A stretch of DNA of 64,000 nucleotides, from positions 70,310,252 through 70,374,251 of the forward strand of contig CM055097.1 in assembly GCA_029204225.1 (NCBI GenBank), given 5' to 3'. Origin of the DNA: Diphasiastrum complanatum. Lineage: Eukaryota; Streptophyta; Lycopodiopsida; Lycopodiales; Lycopodiaceae. Both the position numbers and the translations under genes were made by a program. A model generated the notes under the pieces. It did not search any database, was not told the origin of the DNA, and saw only the letters and a program-made list of their open reading frames with translations. How positions within the stretch are numbered: the first letter of the stretch is position 1; every line of letters begins with the position of its first letter. Positions 32,901-45,089 of the stretch are shown one piece after another.

Positions 32901-33890
32901 TGTCGCATGATCGAGAAAACTACAAACAAATTGCTGACGGTTGGATGCAAAGAAGGAAACCTCTACCAAGCAAGATAATCAGCAACTCTGATAGCATATT
33001 AAATGCATCAGAAAATGAAGATCAGCTCTGGCACAGGAGAATGTATCATCTAAACATGAGGAGCTTGTATGACATGTGTAAGAAAGACATAGTCACAGAT
33101 CTAAAGATATCAAGACCTGATACTGAGTTCTGCGAAGCCTATCAGAAAGGCAAACAACATCAAAATCCATTCACACATGAGGGAAGAAGAGCCAAAGAAG
33201 TTCTTGAGCTCGTCCACTCAGATGTCTATGGACCGATAAAAATGGATTCGCTCTCAAAATCGAGGTATTTCCTGACGTTCATAGATAATTATAGCCGGAT
33301 GACTAGGATCTACTACCTAAAGAAGAAATCTGAAGTGTTTGATTCCTTCAAGAAGTTCGTGGCATTCGCAGAGTGACATACCTCAAAGAAGATTCAGACC
33401 ATCAGATCTGACAATGGAGGTGAGTACAAGAGCAAAGAATTTTCAAAATTCTGCCAAGAAAAAGAGATCGAGCATCAGTTCACTCTTGCATACACACCAG
33501 AATATAATGGTGTCACAGAAAGAAGAAACAGAGCGCTAGTCGAAGGAGTCAGATGCATAATGACATAGGCTCGATTGCCAAGTCAATTATGGGCTGAGGC
33601 AATAGTTGTAGCAGTATACCTGCAGAACAAATCAACAATGATAGCGTTGAAAAATAAGACATCGTACGAGATGTGGACAAGTAGAAAGCCTGATCTATCA
33701 TACGTACGTATGTTTGGATGTGCAACATACAAGCACATTCCAAAAGAAAAGAGAAGCAAGTTCAATGATAAATCAGAGCAAACAATCATGGTCAGGTACT
33801 CGAACGGATCACAAGTGTACAGACTCTATGACCCAAGCATGAAAAACGTTGTTTCGAGTAGAGATGTAAAGTTTGATGAGTCCACATAAC
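32900..33890 (+). pseudogene. Copia D integrase
   Basis: Zinc region: LWHRRMYHLNMRSLYDMC and FCEAYQKGKQ (HHCC-like, with the second Cys altered to Tyr). Core: LVHSDVYGPIK (first Asp), FLTFIDNYSRMTRIYYLKKK, TIRSDNGGEYKSKEF (second Asp), EYNGVTERRNRALVEG (Glu). C-terminal block: TSYEMWTSRKPDLSYVRMFG, VYRLYDPSMKNVVSSRDVKF. All three catalytic residues are readable; a TGA at 33374, a TAG at 33567 and frame changes break it. Confidence 0.92.
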
Positions 33891-35700
33891 CTGGACTAAA
33901 AGATAAAAGAGACCATGATATCTTCACACTACTGCCAATTCAAGAGAGAGACTGAGGACAGACATCAAATCAGAATGTTGAGCCACAGACTCCAGAGCAG
34001 CAGAAGGCAGGAGATCAAACCCATGAACAAGAAATGTTTGAACAACAACGAAACGAATCCAGAAGTCAACAAGACAAAGAAGACCTCCAGACCGTTACAC
34101 TGACAATCTACAGTGGAGCAAAGACATGCAATTCGAGTACTACAGCTTCACTGAAGAGCCAACAACATATTAAGAAACTATCCAAAGTCCAGAGGGAGAA
34201 TTCTGGAAGTAGACAATGTTAGAAGAAATCGAGTCGATGAGGCAAAACAAGACATGAACGCTAGAGCCATTGCTAGGAAACAAAAAGATCATCGACTGCA
34301 AGTGGGTGTACAAGAAGAAAATGAAATCAGATGGCACCGTTGGCTACAAGGCTTGTCGCAAAGGGCTACACACAAAGGTATGATGTCAATTATTTCGACA
34401 CATATTCATCGATGGTCAAGCTGACAAGCATACGACTACTAACACAATCTAGAAATTCACTAGATTGATGTGAAGATAGCCTTTCTCCATGGAAATCTAG
34501 AGGAAGAAATATTCATGAAACAACTTGAAGGATTTGAAGACCTCGACAATCGACAATATGTCTGTCGGTTGTAGAGATGCATTTATGGTCTAAAACAGGC
34601 ATCACGAGCTTGGTACAAGAAGCTCGATAGTCTTCTGAAGTCTCTAGACTTCAATCCTACACAACTAGACTATAATGTCTACATAAAAAGAGTAGAAAAA
34701 GATTTTGTGATACTGACTATTTTCATGGATGATTCTCTTATGATGGAAAATTTCTTGATGCTGATCAAAGACATGAAGAGTCAGATTCTTGAAAATTATG
34801 AAATCACAAATCTAGGAGAAGCAACAAAATGTCTCGGGTTGGAGATTAGAAGAGATCGAATAAAAGGTGAAATGCACTTGAGTAAGTCTAAATATGCCAA
34901 AAAGGTGCTCAAGCAATATCACATGATGGACTACAAAGAAAAGGCCACACCAATGATAGTTGGAGCCAAGTTGACGAAGTAGGATTGCCCAAAAACTAAA
35001 GAAGAAGAAAAGAAGATGGCAAGTATACCCTACCAAAACCTAATCGGTAGTATGATGTACCTTACGATTTGTACCAGACCCGATCTAGCTTTCTCTATTT
35101 ATGCCTTAAGCCAATTCTCCAAGTCTCTTCCCATCTTGGCATGAAACATTGGCAAATGGCAAAACGAATCCTACAATATCTGAAGAGTATCCAAAATATG
35201 AGATCAACCTACAGAACAAAAAGCGAAAGAAACAAATTCGAGCTACACCACTATAGTGATGCAAGCTGGGCGAGCTGCAAAGATGACATCAAATCCGTAA
35301 CCAGAGGATGTACAATAGCGTGTAGAACAACAATCATCTGGATATGCAAAAAGCAAACCTTGGTAGTCAATCTTCTTGCAAAGCTGAATATGTCGCAGCT
35401 TCAAAGGTGGCGAACGAGGTAGTGTGGTTGCAAATGATGTTGGAGGCAATTGGAATACCAAAGGAGGACCATGCACGATGATGATGGACTCTCAAAGTGC
35501 CATTTATCTGTCCTAGGATCTTGTCTTTCATTCAAAGGCAAAACACGTACCTCTGAAGTACCATCACATTCAAGATTTGATCTCGAAAGGAGAGCTCCAG
35601 GTCCAATACATAAAGTCTGAAGACATGATTGCAGATCTGCTCACAAAGCCACTCGACAAACCACTCTTTGCAAAGCAAAGAAAGACCATTGGATTAAACA
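33890..35700 (+). pseudogene. Copia D RT and RNase H
   Basis: A Gln/Glu-rich linker, then RT: IIDCKWVYKKKMKSDGTVGY, KGYTQRYDVNYFDTYSSMVK, GLKQASRAWYKKL, the catalytic block TIFMDDSLMMEN (FMDD instead of YVDD), EATKCLGLEIRRDRIKGEMH, YQNLIGSMMYLTICTRPDLA. RNase H: HYSDASWASCKDDIKSVTRG, TTIIWICKKQT, then, frameshifted, KAKHVPLKYHHIQDLISK-like text and EDMIADLLTKPLDKPLF. The Tyr-to-Phe change at the active site and many frameshifts indicate inactivity. Confidence 0.9.
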
Positions 35701-35714
35701 TGCAAAGCTGCAAA

Positions 35715-35727
35715 GTTCAAGAGGGAG
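35715..35727 (+). promoter_or_regulatory. Copia D polypurine tract
   Basis: GTTCAAGAGGGAG directly before the TGTCAG start of the 3' LTR. Confidence 0.85.
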
Positions 35728-36426
35728 TGTCAGAAATGGTGAACTTCTACAACTTTGCGACGACGCAAAGTGAAGATCGAATGGCGAACAATTCGCGAAA
35801 GTCAACGTACCTCAAAAACTTGAGACATGAAGCGAAGCAAACCTAGAAGGTCGAATGATTTGCAAAAGTCAAACATGCCTCCAGGACCAAAAAGACACGA
35901 CACGACACGAAACGAAAGAAAATCTTTCGCGCTGCCAACTGGCAGCTCAATGGGCATGGAGTCTTAAACTTCACACCCAGCTAAAATGGTTAGCAATAAT
36001 AGAGAGTAACTGATTAGTTGATTAGCGCTAACTACTATTGTAATTCTCTGTTTAGCTATCTTGTAAACTCCACACAATGGAGATATAAACTATTTTCTGG
36101 ATCAAAAGAAAATACAGAGAGTGTGAGGAAGAAAAAGAATAGAAACAAAACAGCTATGCATGAAAGTCTGCCAACGAGCAGAACACAGCGGAAGAGCAGG
36201 GCGTCAGGCTGCCAACGAGCGAGACACTGACCATCTCACTCGAAAAATTAAACTAATAATATAGTTGCTCTATCTCGTGCATCTCCTTGTCTTCTTTTAT
36301 CTTGATTGCTAGAAAGATATATGTTCTGTGATCTGTAGTCGCGTGTCTAGGATCCTATAAGCTTCTGCATAAGAAAATTCAAAGAAACAAATACGTTTGC
36401 GATACAAACCAAACTCGTTTGCAACA
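35728..36426 (+). repeat. Copia D 3' LTR
   Basis: 699 bp from TGTCAGAAATGG to TTTGCAACA, followed by the GAAAC duplication. It contains repeated TTCGCGAAAG/GCGAA-type words, a CTGCCAAC(T/G)(G/A)GC repeat, and a GCCAACGAGC pair near 36169-36220. Apart from that it is non-coding. Confidence 0.88.
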
Positions 36427-36431
36427 GAAAC

Positions 36432-36600
36432 ATAGTGGAATAATGTCCTTATGCTAAGCATAGGAGGTTGTTTGATTCTACTATGCTTTGCTATGCTCAG
36501 CATCTATGCAATGTTTCCCACTTCCATAATGTCTCTATGCTTATCATAGCAAGAGGAGTGGTAAGCTATGCTGAGCATAGAAATAATTATCTTCACCACT
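36432..36600. repeat. Palindrome-rich repeat around the copia D insertion site
   Basis: TATGCTAAGCATA, TATGCTCAGCAT, CTATGCTTATCATAG and CTATGCTGAGCATAG lie within 170 bp. On the other side of copia D, 31488-31536 holds CTAAGCATAGCATG and GCTATGCTCAACATAG. With the insert removed this is one roughly 220-bp block of TATGCTNAGCATA-type palindromes. Confidence 0.7.
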
Positions 36601-37259
36601 TTAGAATCTGTGCACTTAATTGATAGAAAATAGGCTCCACTTCTTATCTTTTGTGGTGTATCCTTATTGAATGAATGCGACTCTATCTTCTTGCCCTTTT
36701 GAAGTCAATAAAGATGCTAAGTCTATATATAAGATTGCTTTCATAAAAAATTTCTACTTATTTTATCCATGTTCTTGTCGGTCACTAATGACCCATATGA
36801 CATAGCTTTTATATATTCAATAAGGATGTTGAAAGGCCATATTTTTTTGTACCTACCAATAAAAAGACTAATTTTGCTACTTAATGGTGTGCTTCCAAAA
36901 CTACGTGTAAAGTAATTGTACTAATATATATATATATATAACATCTCTATATTGGACTTTAACTACACAACTACACTCATGAAAGGTCTCAATTTCAACG
37001 TGCATTCACATCACAAGATGATATTCTTGGATTTTAAGCTTTTGAATTGAAAGTGATTGGTTGTTGAATGACACTATGTACACATGTTAATGGCTCCTAT
37101 TATAGAACTGTTATTGACACTATGTACACATGTTAATGGTCCTATTATAGAACTATCGTGAAAATGCTTTACATTGAGTGATATAATACTAAGGGGCATG
37201 AGGATTTTGACAACATGGTTTTTATACTCGCTATAAATTTTCAAAATATTGTTATTCAA
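36601..37259. other. Unassigned interval
   Basis: No gene. A (TA)n tract lies at 36925-36940. A local duplication of ACACTATGTACACATGTTAATGG and (C)TCCTATTATAGAACT occurs at 37072-37155. Confidence 0.5.
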
Positions 37260-38045
37260 GTCTACTTTTTACAAAGGTGATGATGACAAAGATACAGATG
37301 ATGTTCCTTATGAATTTAGGTTTTGGATGCACTCATTATCTTGGTCTTTGGTCTCAAGTTCGAGCCTTCCCTTGGAAACCAAGAAGCATTATCTTGGTCT
37401 TGAGACTTAGATTTTTACTTAAAATGAGTTTTGTTTTTACCTTTCATAGGCTTCTTGCTCCTATTGGCAACAAATGTAGTAGAGTTATCCAAATTAGAGG
37501 AATCCCCTCTTATAATTTCTTCTTAAAGCACCATAGCTATGGCCTTAGATAAAGTCAGATCAAGCTGCATCATTGTCCAACTATCATAGTTGTCAAAGAG
37601 ACTCTACAAGACTACAACAACGCCATTATATTATCCTTGCCATTCTTTCAAGAAGAGACTTAAAGTTGTTAACGTTCATAGACATGTAAAGGTGAATTTT
37701 TTTTTTGCTCTGAAATAGTTTGAAGGCCACATCTTTATTATCATAGAGTTTAACCAAGATATCCCATGCCTCATTTGTTGAATGTGCCAAACTGATGTGG
37801 AACACGTACAAATATTTCAAATTTAGGACTATGGTGGCCAATGCCTTCCCCTCCTTTTGCTTCTATAAAAAAGTAACTACAACATCTCCTATTGGTCTAA
37901 GGTCAATACCTTTGACTATCTTCCAAAGATTCTTCACAAGAAAGAGCATCCTAGGTCTAAATTTCCATATGGAAGTTACTTCCATCATGTTTCTCTACTA
38001 GAGAAATGTCTTGACTAGGATTCATAGGATTCAATCGAATTTTAA
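37260..38045 (-). pseudogene. Copia gag remnant
   Basis: Minus strand: NPSQDISLVEKHDGSNFHME, then ATIVLNLKYLYVFHISLAHS, TNEAWDILVKLYDNKDVAFK, LFQSKKKIHLYMSMNVNNF, and after a frame change SLFDNYDSWTMMQLDLTLSK. These follow the copia gag pattern (KxxGxNFxxW, T-EAWD-L---YE, SLP-SYD). A basic tail follows. No zinc knuckle, LTR or pol is attached. Confidence 0.78.
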
Positions 38046-38065
38046 AATCAAATGAGCTCTTAATA

Positions 38066-38560
38066 TGTCATGCCCATGACTGGTCTCGGGTAGTGTGTCC
38101 ATGCTAGGGACCGGTAGACCAACAACCCGTAAGTTAATTGTGACTATAAGGGAATTGGGGCCCTTATGTGTACATGGTCATAATTAATGGTTGTAGGCCT
38201 AAACACATGGTGGGGAGTTGGTATGGGTCTATCAGTGAGTCATTAGGGAAGTGGATGACGTGGCCCAGATAGGCTGCAGAGGTGTCCGGTGAGGTGTCAC
38301 AGTGCAATACTAGTGGTGCATGTGCCTTGGAGGGTATAAGTATACTTGCTGGGCTCTCACTAGTGTAGACTTGATTTTGTGATTAGTAGCTACATGCTAC
38401 TGGTGTGACTCCTCTTTCCATGACTCTGATTGATCCATAGCTTGGGGGCTAGATCCGTTCGATCTAGGTTTGGTTGGGTTGGTTTAAACTCCACCGGTTC
38501 CCACATGTTGTTGCTTTGTATGGTATGCTTAGACTAGAATCCTATTGTGAGGACTTTATA
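38066..38560 (+). repeat. Ty3/gypsy-type 5' LTR
   Basis: Begins TGTCATGCCCATGACTGGT and ends GGACTTTATA just before a PBS. A TATA-like GGTATAAGTATAC lies at 38333. The last bases read TA instead of CA, so the terminus is mutated. It leads into a gypsy gag 1.65 kb downstream. No partner LTR is in the window. Confidence 0.65.
38333..38345 (+). promoter_or_regulatory. TATA-like element in the gypsy LTR
   Basis: GGTATAAGTATAC sits about 215 bp before the LTR end, a plausible Pol II promoter position. Based on sequence and position only. Confidence 0.4.
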
Positions 38561-38561
38561 T

Positions 38562-38573
38562 TGGTATCAGAGC
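38562..38573 (+). promoter_or_regulatory. Primer-binding site (initiator tRNA-Met)
   Basis: TGGTATCAGAGC, an exact match to the initiator tRNA-Met complement, 1-2 nt after the LTR end. Confidence 0.85.
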
Positions 38574-40217
<1,644 letters not shown>

Positions 40218-41335
40218 AATGGATACTGATGAAATTTTGGAGGGGAGTGCTACCGAGATTCACCCGGCATCACCAGGAAGTGATGGGGGAAGTATGGAAA
40301 TTCAGCCGGCCTCACCCGACAGTGATGAATCCTAGACTCAGAAAAACTGTTGCAAACCTTAGGCAAGGCAGTTTTAGAACTTCATCAGAGCAATAAACAA
40401 CGGGATAAACAAATGCAAAATCTAATTAATCAACTACAAACTATTAACTCTAACAACTTGGGCTACCAACCGGAAATATTTTTCGGTGATAAAAAGTTTA
40501 AACACTCGGAAGTTGTTGAAGACTGGTTACATGGACAAGCTATTTTAGCTTGCACAACCTCCCAGAAGATAAACGAATATCATTGGTTCTATTGTTTCTG
40601 GAAGGTAAAGACTCTTCTTGGTGGAGGGAACTTTCCACAAAACCGGTGACTTGGGCTGGATTCCTGACAGAATTCTGGAAAGCTTTTTCACGATAGACGA
40701 TTCCGAGCTGTATATTCGGTTTATCAACTGCAAAATGGGCAGCCGAGAACTAGACGGTTATGTCCAAGAGTTCTTGGACTCTTTGGCCAAGGTGCCATTG
40801 TTTGATCGTAAGTTGGCACAGTGGCAATTTATTGCCGGACTGCCAGCCGACTATGAAAATGAATGCAAACAAAATATCCTCAACTCACTGGAGGATGTTA
40901 TCCGTGTGGCGAAAGCCTATGGTAGTACAGTTGTTGCATCACGGAAAAGCGTGCACGGCCAAACGGCCTCGAAACCCAAGCAAGAAAAATCTAATAGGCG
41001 TAAAAAGCAGTTTTTTGATGAGCTGGAAGCAAAAGCGTAACAACAGTCAAAGAAAAAGAAGAATAAGAAGAAATTGGTGGTGAAGGACAAAGCACGGTTG
41101 GCGGCGCTTAAACAGAATCTGTGTTTCCTCCGCAATAAACCCGGGCACCGTGCTAAATAGTGCCCCGAACGGAAAACAAAGTCATTAAGTTTCATGACTG
41201 TGGATTTATCGGTAGGTAAATTGGAAGTCAATTTGTTAAATAATTCTGACTGTACTTGTAACTTTAGTGCACTCTCTTTCAAGCCTATTGTAGTTGAAGT
41301 ACCCAATGAATCTAGTTCTCTTGATAAAGAGTAGT
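40218..41335 (+). pseudogene. Ty3/gypsy gag
   Basis: ATG at 40218 (MDTDEILEGSATEIHPASPG; a short internal duplication EIHPASPGSD / EIQPASPDSD follows), then TAG. Gag continues: VLELHQSNKQRDKQMQNLIN, EIFFGDKKFKHSEVVEDWLH, a frameshift near 40600, then TGDLGWIPDRILESFFTIDD, YVQEFLDSLAKVPLFDRKLA, QWQFIAGLPADYENECKQNI, LNSLEDVIRVAKAYGS (Retrotrans_gag). The zinc knuckle reads CFLRNKPGHRAK-stop-CPE, i.e. a CCHC with the second Cys changed to Arg and a stop before the last Cys. Pol is not attached on the right. Confidence 0.87.
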
Positions 41336-42529
41336 GATGCTTATAGAATTGTTGAGGGGCTGATTTTTATTATGTTACAGAAGTTTTAAAGTGGGCTTTT
41401 GGCTTTAAATCTTTTAGAAAAAAGATTTGTGGAATGGTTAGAGGAAGTCTTCCTCTACATTCACAAAATTTTTTTTGCAAAAAGATTGATTCTAGCTATG
41501 TGTTTTGATCAGAACTAGTGTTTTTTTTTGCATAAATGAAGTGTTTAAACTTCTAATTTTCATTTGAAAGTTTTGTTTTTCAGACCTGTAAATCTAAAAA
41601 TCAGATCTGAAAAGTGAAGTTTTCATAAACTTCATTAGTTACACCTTTCTACCTACTAGTTTCATGAAATGGCAATGTAGGAAGGAAAAGACAATGTAAC
41701 TTTATGCATAAAAAGATTTTGAAGTTCTATTTTTTTGTCATTTTGAAGTTCTGATTTTCATACCTGTAAATCTGAAAAGTGGCTCATCGGGTTCCTTATA
41801 TGTTGGAGAATACTCCTATTCAATGGTAAGACAATTTTATACTCATGAAGGGCACGGTCAGTTCTCGCGGTTCGGGCCTGGCGCTGTCTGCACGTAGGAC
41901 AGATGAGGCAGTGTGCTGCCATTAGGTCGGTGTAAGCACGGTCTGTGCCTTGTGGGGTGCGGAGCGACATATTCGAACTGTACGGGTTAACCATTGATAC
42001 AGAGATGCTGCTCGAATCAGGGTGTAAAGCATGGGTGGTTAGCTGGCGGTGCGGGATAGTTGCCGATCGTTTAGCTATAAGGGCTATCGACCAAAAAGTG
42101 GTGGGGCGTAACTGAGGAATGTGCTGCTTAATGGTGAAAGCACGAATAGTTGGAGGGGTGTTCTCTGTGGGCTGATTGTGTGATTGATCTATATGGGCGT
42201 GGCCAGGCAAAGGTCCTTTGGCAGGACTATCTCAAAGGGGGACCTTGTCTTTGTTACCTGTTAGTAAACCTGCCTGAGTGTCTTGCTTGCATGTATTCGT
42301 GGTGAGTCTTAGTACTCGTGCTTTGCCTGGTTTGCATGATTTCTTGTGATACAAGGAGCTGATGGCTCGAGAAGGAACCTTTCTTTTGAAGGCTGACACC
42401 ATCAAATAAAGAGGACTACAGAATCTGTGGGGCAGATTTGCAGTTCAAGTACTCGCACGTGAATGGCAACGAAATGATTGGATGTTTGCAAAGGATGGAT
42501 GGCTAGCCTGTTTCTTGGGTTAGTTTCAT
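41336..42529. other. Unassigned interval
   Basis: No domain recognised. A 150-codon minus frame (41758-42210) is His/Thr/Arg-rich with no motif. The sequence becomes more G+C-rich after about 41830. Confidence 0.4.
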
Positions 42530-43557
42530 TTGCGACGACGCCCACCAGACGCAAGCAGGAAGTCAAAAGTTGGAAAGAGCAATTTCAAGAGAGATCTTCT
42601 ATGGAACAGTTGGTCTTCATTTGGGATGGCTACCTTCCGAACTGAAACTCACTGATCATGGGTGATATCCAATATCAGTTGGGTTTTTTCTCAAAGGGGA
42701 AAAGACTAGGATACTCTTCAGAGATTGGCAACAAGTTGGATCAAGCCATAATCCTAGCAGATGGGAAGCAAAGTGTTGCAAAGGCTTTTTGTCTGAGAAC
42801 TCTACTCTAAGTCCGATCAACTGTTTTCATAAGTGGAGGGGAACTATCACACACACCTCTCTCTTGGGGCAAATTTTGAATGAAAGTTGATCAAAATGGG
42901 GAAAAATTCAAGGTGACCTAGCCATACTCACACGAGGAGACTGGCGAAGTTTGGACCTAATAAGTTGACAAGTTTTTGTTGTGGAAAGGAAAGCTTGTTA
43001 TAGGCTTTCTCTGGACCAACAATGATGAGGAGACATAATGAGTACACTGACTTGTGTTACGTGTAAGATAGCTGATCAATGAAGAAACTGTGAAAGTTGA
43101 GCCTTACATGAGAGACTTGGTACTTCGAATGGACGCTAAGGGACAGTTCGAGTTGAGATCGAACTAGTGCAAACTTTGGGTGCATGTGTCTGATTTAAAG
43201 AGAGCTACTTGAAGCCAAGCTAGATGTACACTTCTTGTTTGGACTGTGAGGCAACTGACCAGTAATGGAATTGTGAAAGTCAAGATTTGCGCGACGGACA
43301 TGGCGCTTCAAACGAACACGAAGAGATAGTTCGTATGCAAATCAAACTGGTGCGACCCCTTGGCTCTCCACGAGGTCGATGGTTACATTTGGATTGAATT
43401 CAAAGATAGGTACTTCAAGCTAAGTGAGAGGTGCATTGCAGAGTCCTCAGTCTTTGCCTACCTCAAAGAGCCAAAAATGAAAAGTATCAAGATCAGGCTG
43501 GGACAAGGAGAGAAATCAAGGAGCAGAAGCAACAAGGAACGGAGTGGACCATAAAGT
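42530..43557 (+). pseudogene. Unidentified decayed reading frame with an internal 61-residue duplication
   Basis: One plus-strand frame is readable for about 1 kb, broken by TAG/TGA/TAA codons: MGDIQYQLGFFSKGKRLGYS, NKLDQAIILADGKQSVAKAF, VDKFLLWKGKLVIGFLWTNN, then two tandem units 183 bp apart (VKVEPYMRDLVLRMDAKGQF and VKVKICATDMALQTNTKR), and an open end VDGYIWIEFKDRYFKLSERC to SNKERSGP. In unit 1 SN-TAG-CKL corresponds to SN-TGG-CDP in unit 2, and GQF (CAG) to TAG-F, so the stops look like decay of Trp and Gln codons. I do not recognise the family. The alternative is chance, made less likely by the single frame. Confidence 0.4.
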
Positions 43558-44029
43558 GGACAATTAAACGATAAATCCTTTGGCTCAAGGAGCCTTGATA
43601 CCTGTGCGGAACTGATCAAATCTGGAGCTCAGGGAGCTCAACACAAAGTGCATTAAGGACAAATCAGGAGATCAAAGGAGTTCCAAAGTCAAAAGTCAGA
43701 AGCGACAAGGCGAACATTTCACAGAAAGGCCTCTATCACTAGTTAATAAGGTTCTTGGATTTTACGTAAGCGATATAAAATCTACGCTTTTCCCAGACAA
43801 AGAGATATTTTCAAGTTATGCAATTTTTCAGTACAAAGAGCTGAGCCTCCGACTTGTGGTGTGCCAGCTTCAATGTTAATAGAAAGTGGCCAGCAAATTG
43901 AGTACTGTGCCAAGTAGCTTAAATGTATAGTTATTTTAATTGGGAGACACCTTTACTTTAATTTGACATCTGATGAGGACATCAGATTTTATAAAGGTGG
44001 GGTGGATGTTGTAAAGCTACCTTTACAAG
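43558..44029. other. Unassigned interval
   Basis: No gene seen. Composition shifts from mixed to A+T-rich before the G+C-rich GGCGCC cluster. Confidence 0.5.
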
Positions 44030-44039
44030 CTTTACTTCC

Positions 44040-44152
44040 GGCGCCACTGGCGCCAGCATTGTCCCCGGCGCTAGAAGCGCCCCTGCTGCTCTCGGTGCCA
44101 CCGGCGCCGGCGCCGCTCCTGGTGCCACTGTGACCAGAATCCAGTCGGCGCC
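44040..44152. repeat. GGCGCC-rich cluster
   Basis: Exact GGCGCC at 44040, 44049, 44103, 44109 and 44147, with near matches GGCGCT, AGCGCC and GGTGCC between. It is a sharp G+C island in A+T-rich DNA. Antisense frames give Gly/Ala/Ser repeats and sense frames Ala/Pro repeats; neither has a recognised domain. Confidence 0.8.
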
Positions 44153-44270
44153 AAGTTCCTATGGTTGAAAATCTTTGATCGGTTCTAGCGAAGTTCAGAG
44201 AGCTCAGATCGATGTGCAATCACTCACATGATCTAGGCATGATTAAAGGAAGCCTGAGGAGCAACAAATT

Positions 44271-44321
44271 CTAGAGAGAGAAAATGACTTTCTAGAGAGA
44301 GAAAATCCTAGAGAGAGAAAA
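44271..44321 (+). repeat. Three copies of CTAGAGAGAGAAAA
   Basis: Copies at 44271, 44292 and 44308, spaced 21 and 16 bp apart. Confidence 0.9.
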
Positions 44322-44329
44322 CGTGCTTT

Positions 44330-44515
44330 ACCAGCCTGGGTAGAGTACTTGGTATGAGGGGAGGTGTCGAATCCCACCAATACTATAGGGGAGTGCGGGT
44401 TGCGACTCAGGGCGAGCTTTAACCAAGTCTCAGCCTCCCTTGCTGGAATGTTGTCCTGGCACTCGCCTTGGCATGCCAGCTCCCCGGAGACTAGGGTCGG
44501 TCACACACTTAAAAT
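44330..44515 (+). mobile_element. Possible tRNA-derived SINE
   Basis: CCAGCCTGGGTAGAGTACTT resembles a tRNA 5' region and A box. About 30 bp later GGTGTCGAATCCCACC resembles a T-arm and B box (GGTTCGAATCC type, GGTG/CACC stem). A tRNA-unrelated body to about 44515 (GGAGACTAGGGTCGGTCAC) follows, richer in G+C than the surroundings. No poly(A) tail or target duplication was confirmed. Confidence 0.4.
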
Positions 44516-44663
44516 GTAACCTTCTCAGATTTATCACTAAAGTGGATTTTTCTCAAACTGACTCTGATTACCTTCTGGGTTTCAGTGTTCGGTAAAAGCG
44601 CCAGTTGTAAGGCCGCTTCAAAATTTTTAAGTTGGCACATAGCTGAGGGTCATATCCCGAGAT

Positions 44664-44737
44664 GCCAGTGGTATGCCGTCGGGACCATTCGGTCCGTGGC
44701 GCCAGCGGTATGCTGTCGGGACCATTTGGTCCAGGAA
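44664..44737 (+). repeat. 37-bp tandem duplication
   Basis: GCCAGTGGTATGCCGTCGGG and GCCAGCGGTATGCTGTCGGG start units at 44664 and 44701; both continue ACCATT(C/T)GGTCC. Confidence 0.85.
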
Positions 44738-45089
44738 CTGGTTGTCTCCATATCTGTCGCGGCTTGTGGTTTTGAGTGTTCCTTACATGAACGTGAATGG
44801 GTTAAGCTCTTGGGGAACGGGCTCTAACCTGTCGGCTGAGTTGGATGGCTTGCTTGGGTGGAAGTTACCTGTTTATGGCTGTCCAGTCTGGCGTGGCGCC
44901 AAGGAAGTGCACACCAAAGTAGCAGGAATCCGACTCATGCTAGATTTCATAATCTTGGACTTCCCTGAATCCCCCCAATCCTACAGTGTTCTACTGGGTA
45001 GACCATGGCTCCGACTGGGGTCAGAATCATATCGTCTTCTAGAATCAAGATTTTGCGATAAAAATAGATTCCACTATCTATATTACTAA
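44738..45089 (+). pseudogene. Ty3/gypsy retropepsin C-terminal fragment
   Basis: Open frame ending at 45089: VPYMNVNGLSSWGTGSNLSA, VYGCPVWRGAKEVHTKVAGI, MLDFIILDFPESPQSYSVLL, GRPWLRLG. The F(I/V)(I/V)LDxPxSP...ILLGRPWL pattern is the second half of plant gypsy (Athila-like) proteases. The catalytic DTG/DSG half is missing. No gag or RT is adjacent. Confidence 0.65.

Larger units (their letters stand above)
31542..36426 (+). mobile_element. Copia element D, nearly full length, decayed
   Basis: A 4,885-bp Ty1/copia element. It has a TGTCAG...GACA 5' LTR (shortened), PBS, gag with two zinc knuckles, protease, integrase, RT, RNase H, polypurine tract, and a 699-bp 3' LTR ending CAACA. GAAAC flanks both sides. 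Every domain is present in order but broken by stops and frameshifts. It inserted into a repeat rich in TATGCT-AGCATA palindromes. Confidence 0.92.

Noticed and set aside
41758-42210. 150-codon minus-strand open frame, His/Thr/Arg-rich
   Set aside because: No motif, and an odd composition explained by the G+C-rich plus strand; no coding neighbour on that strand.
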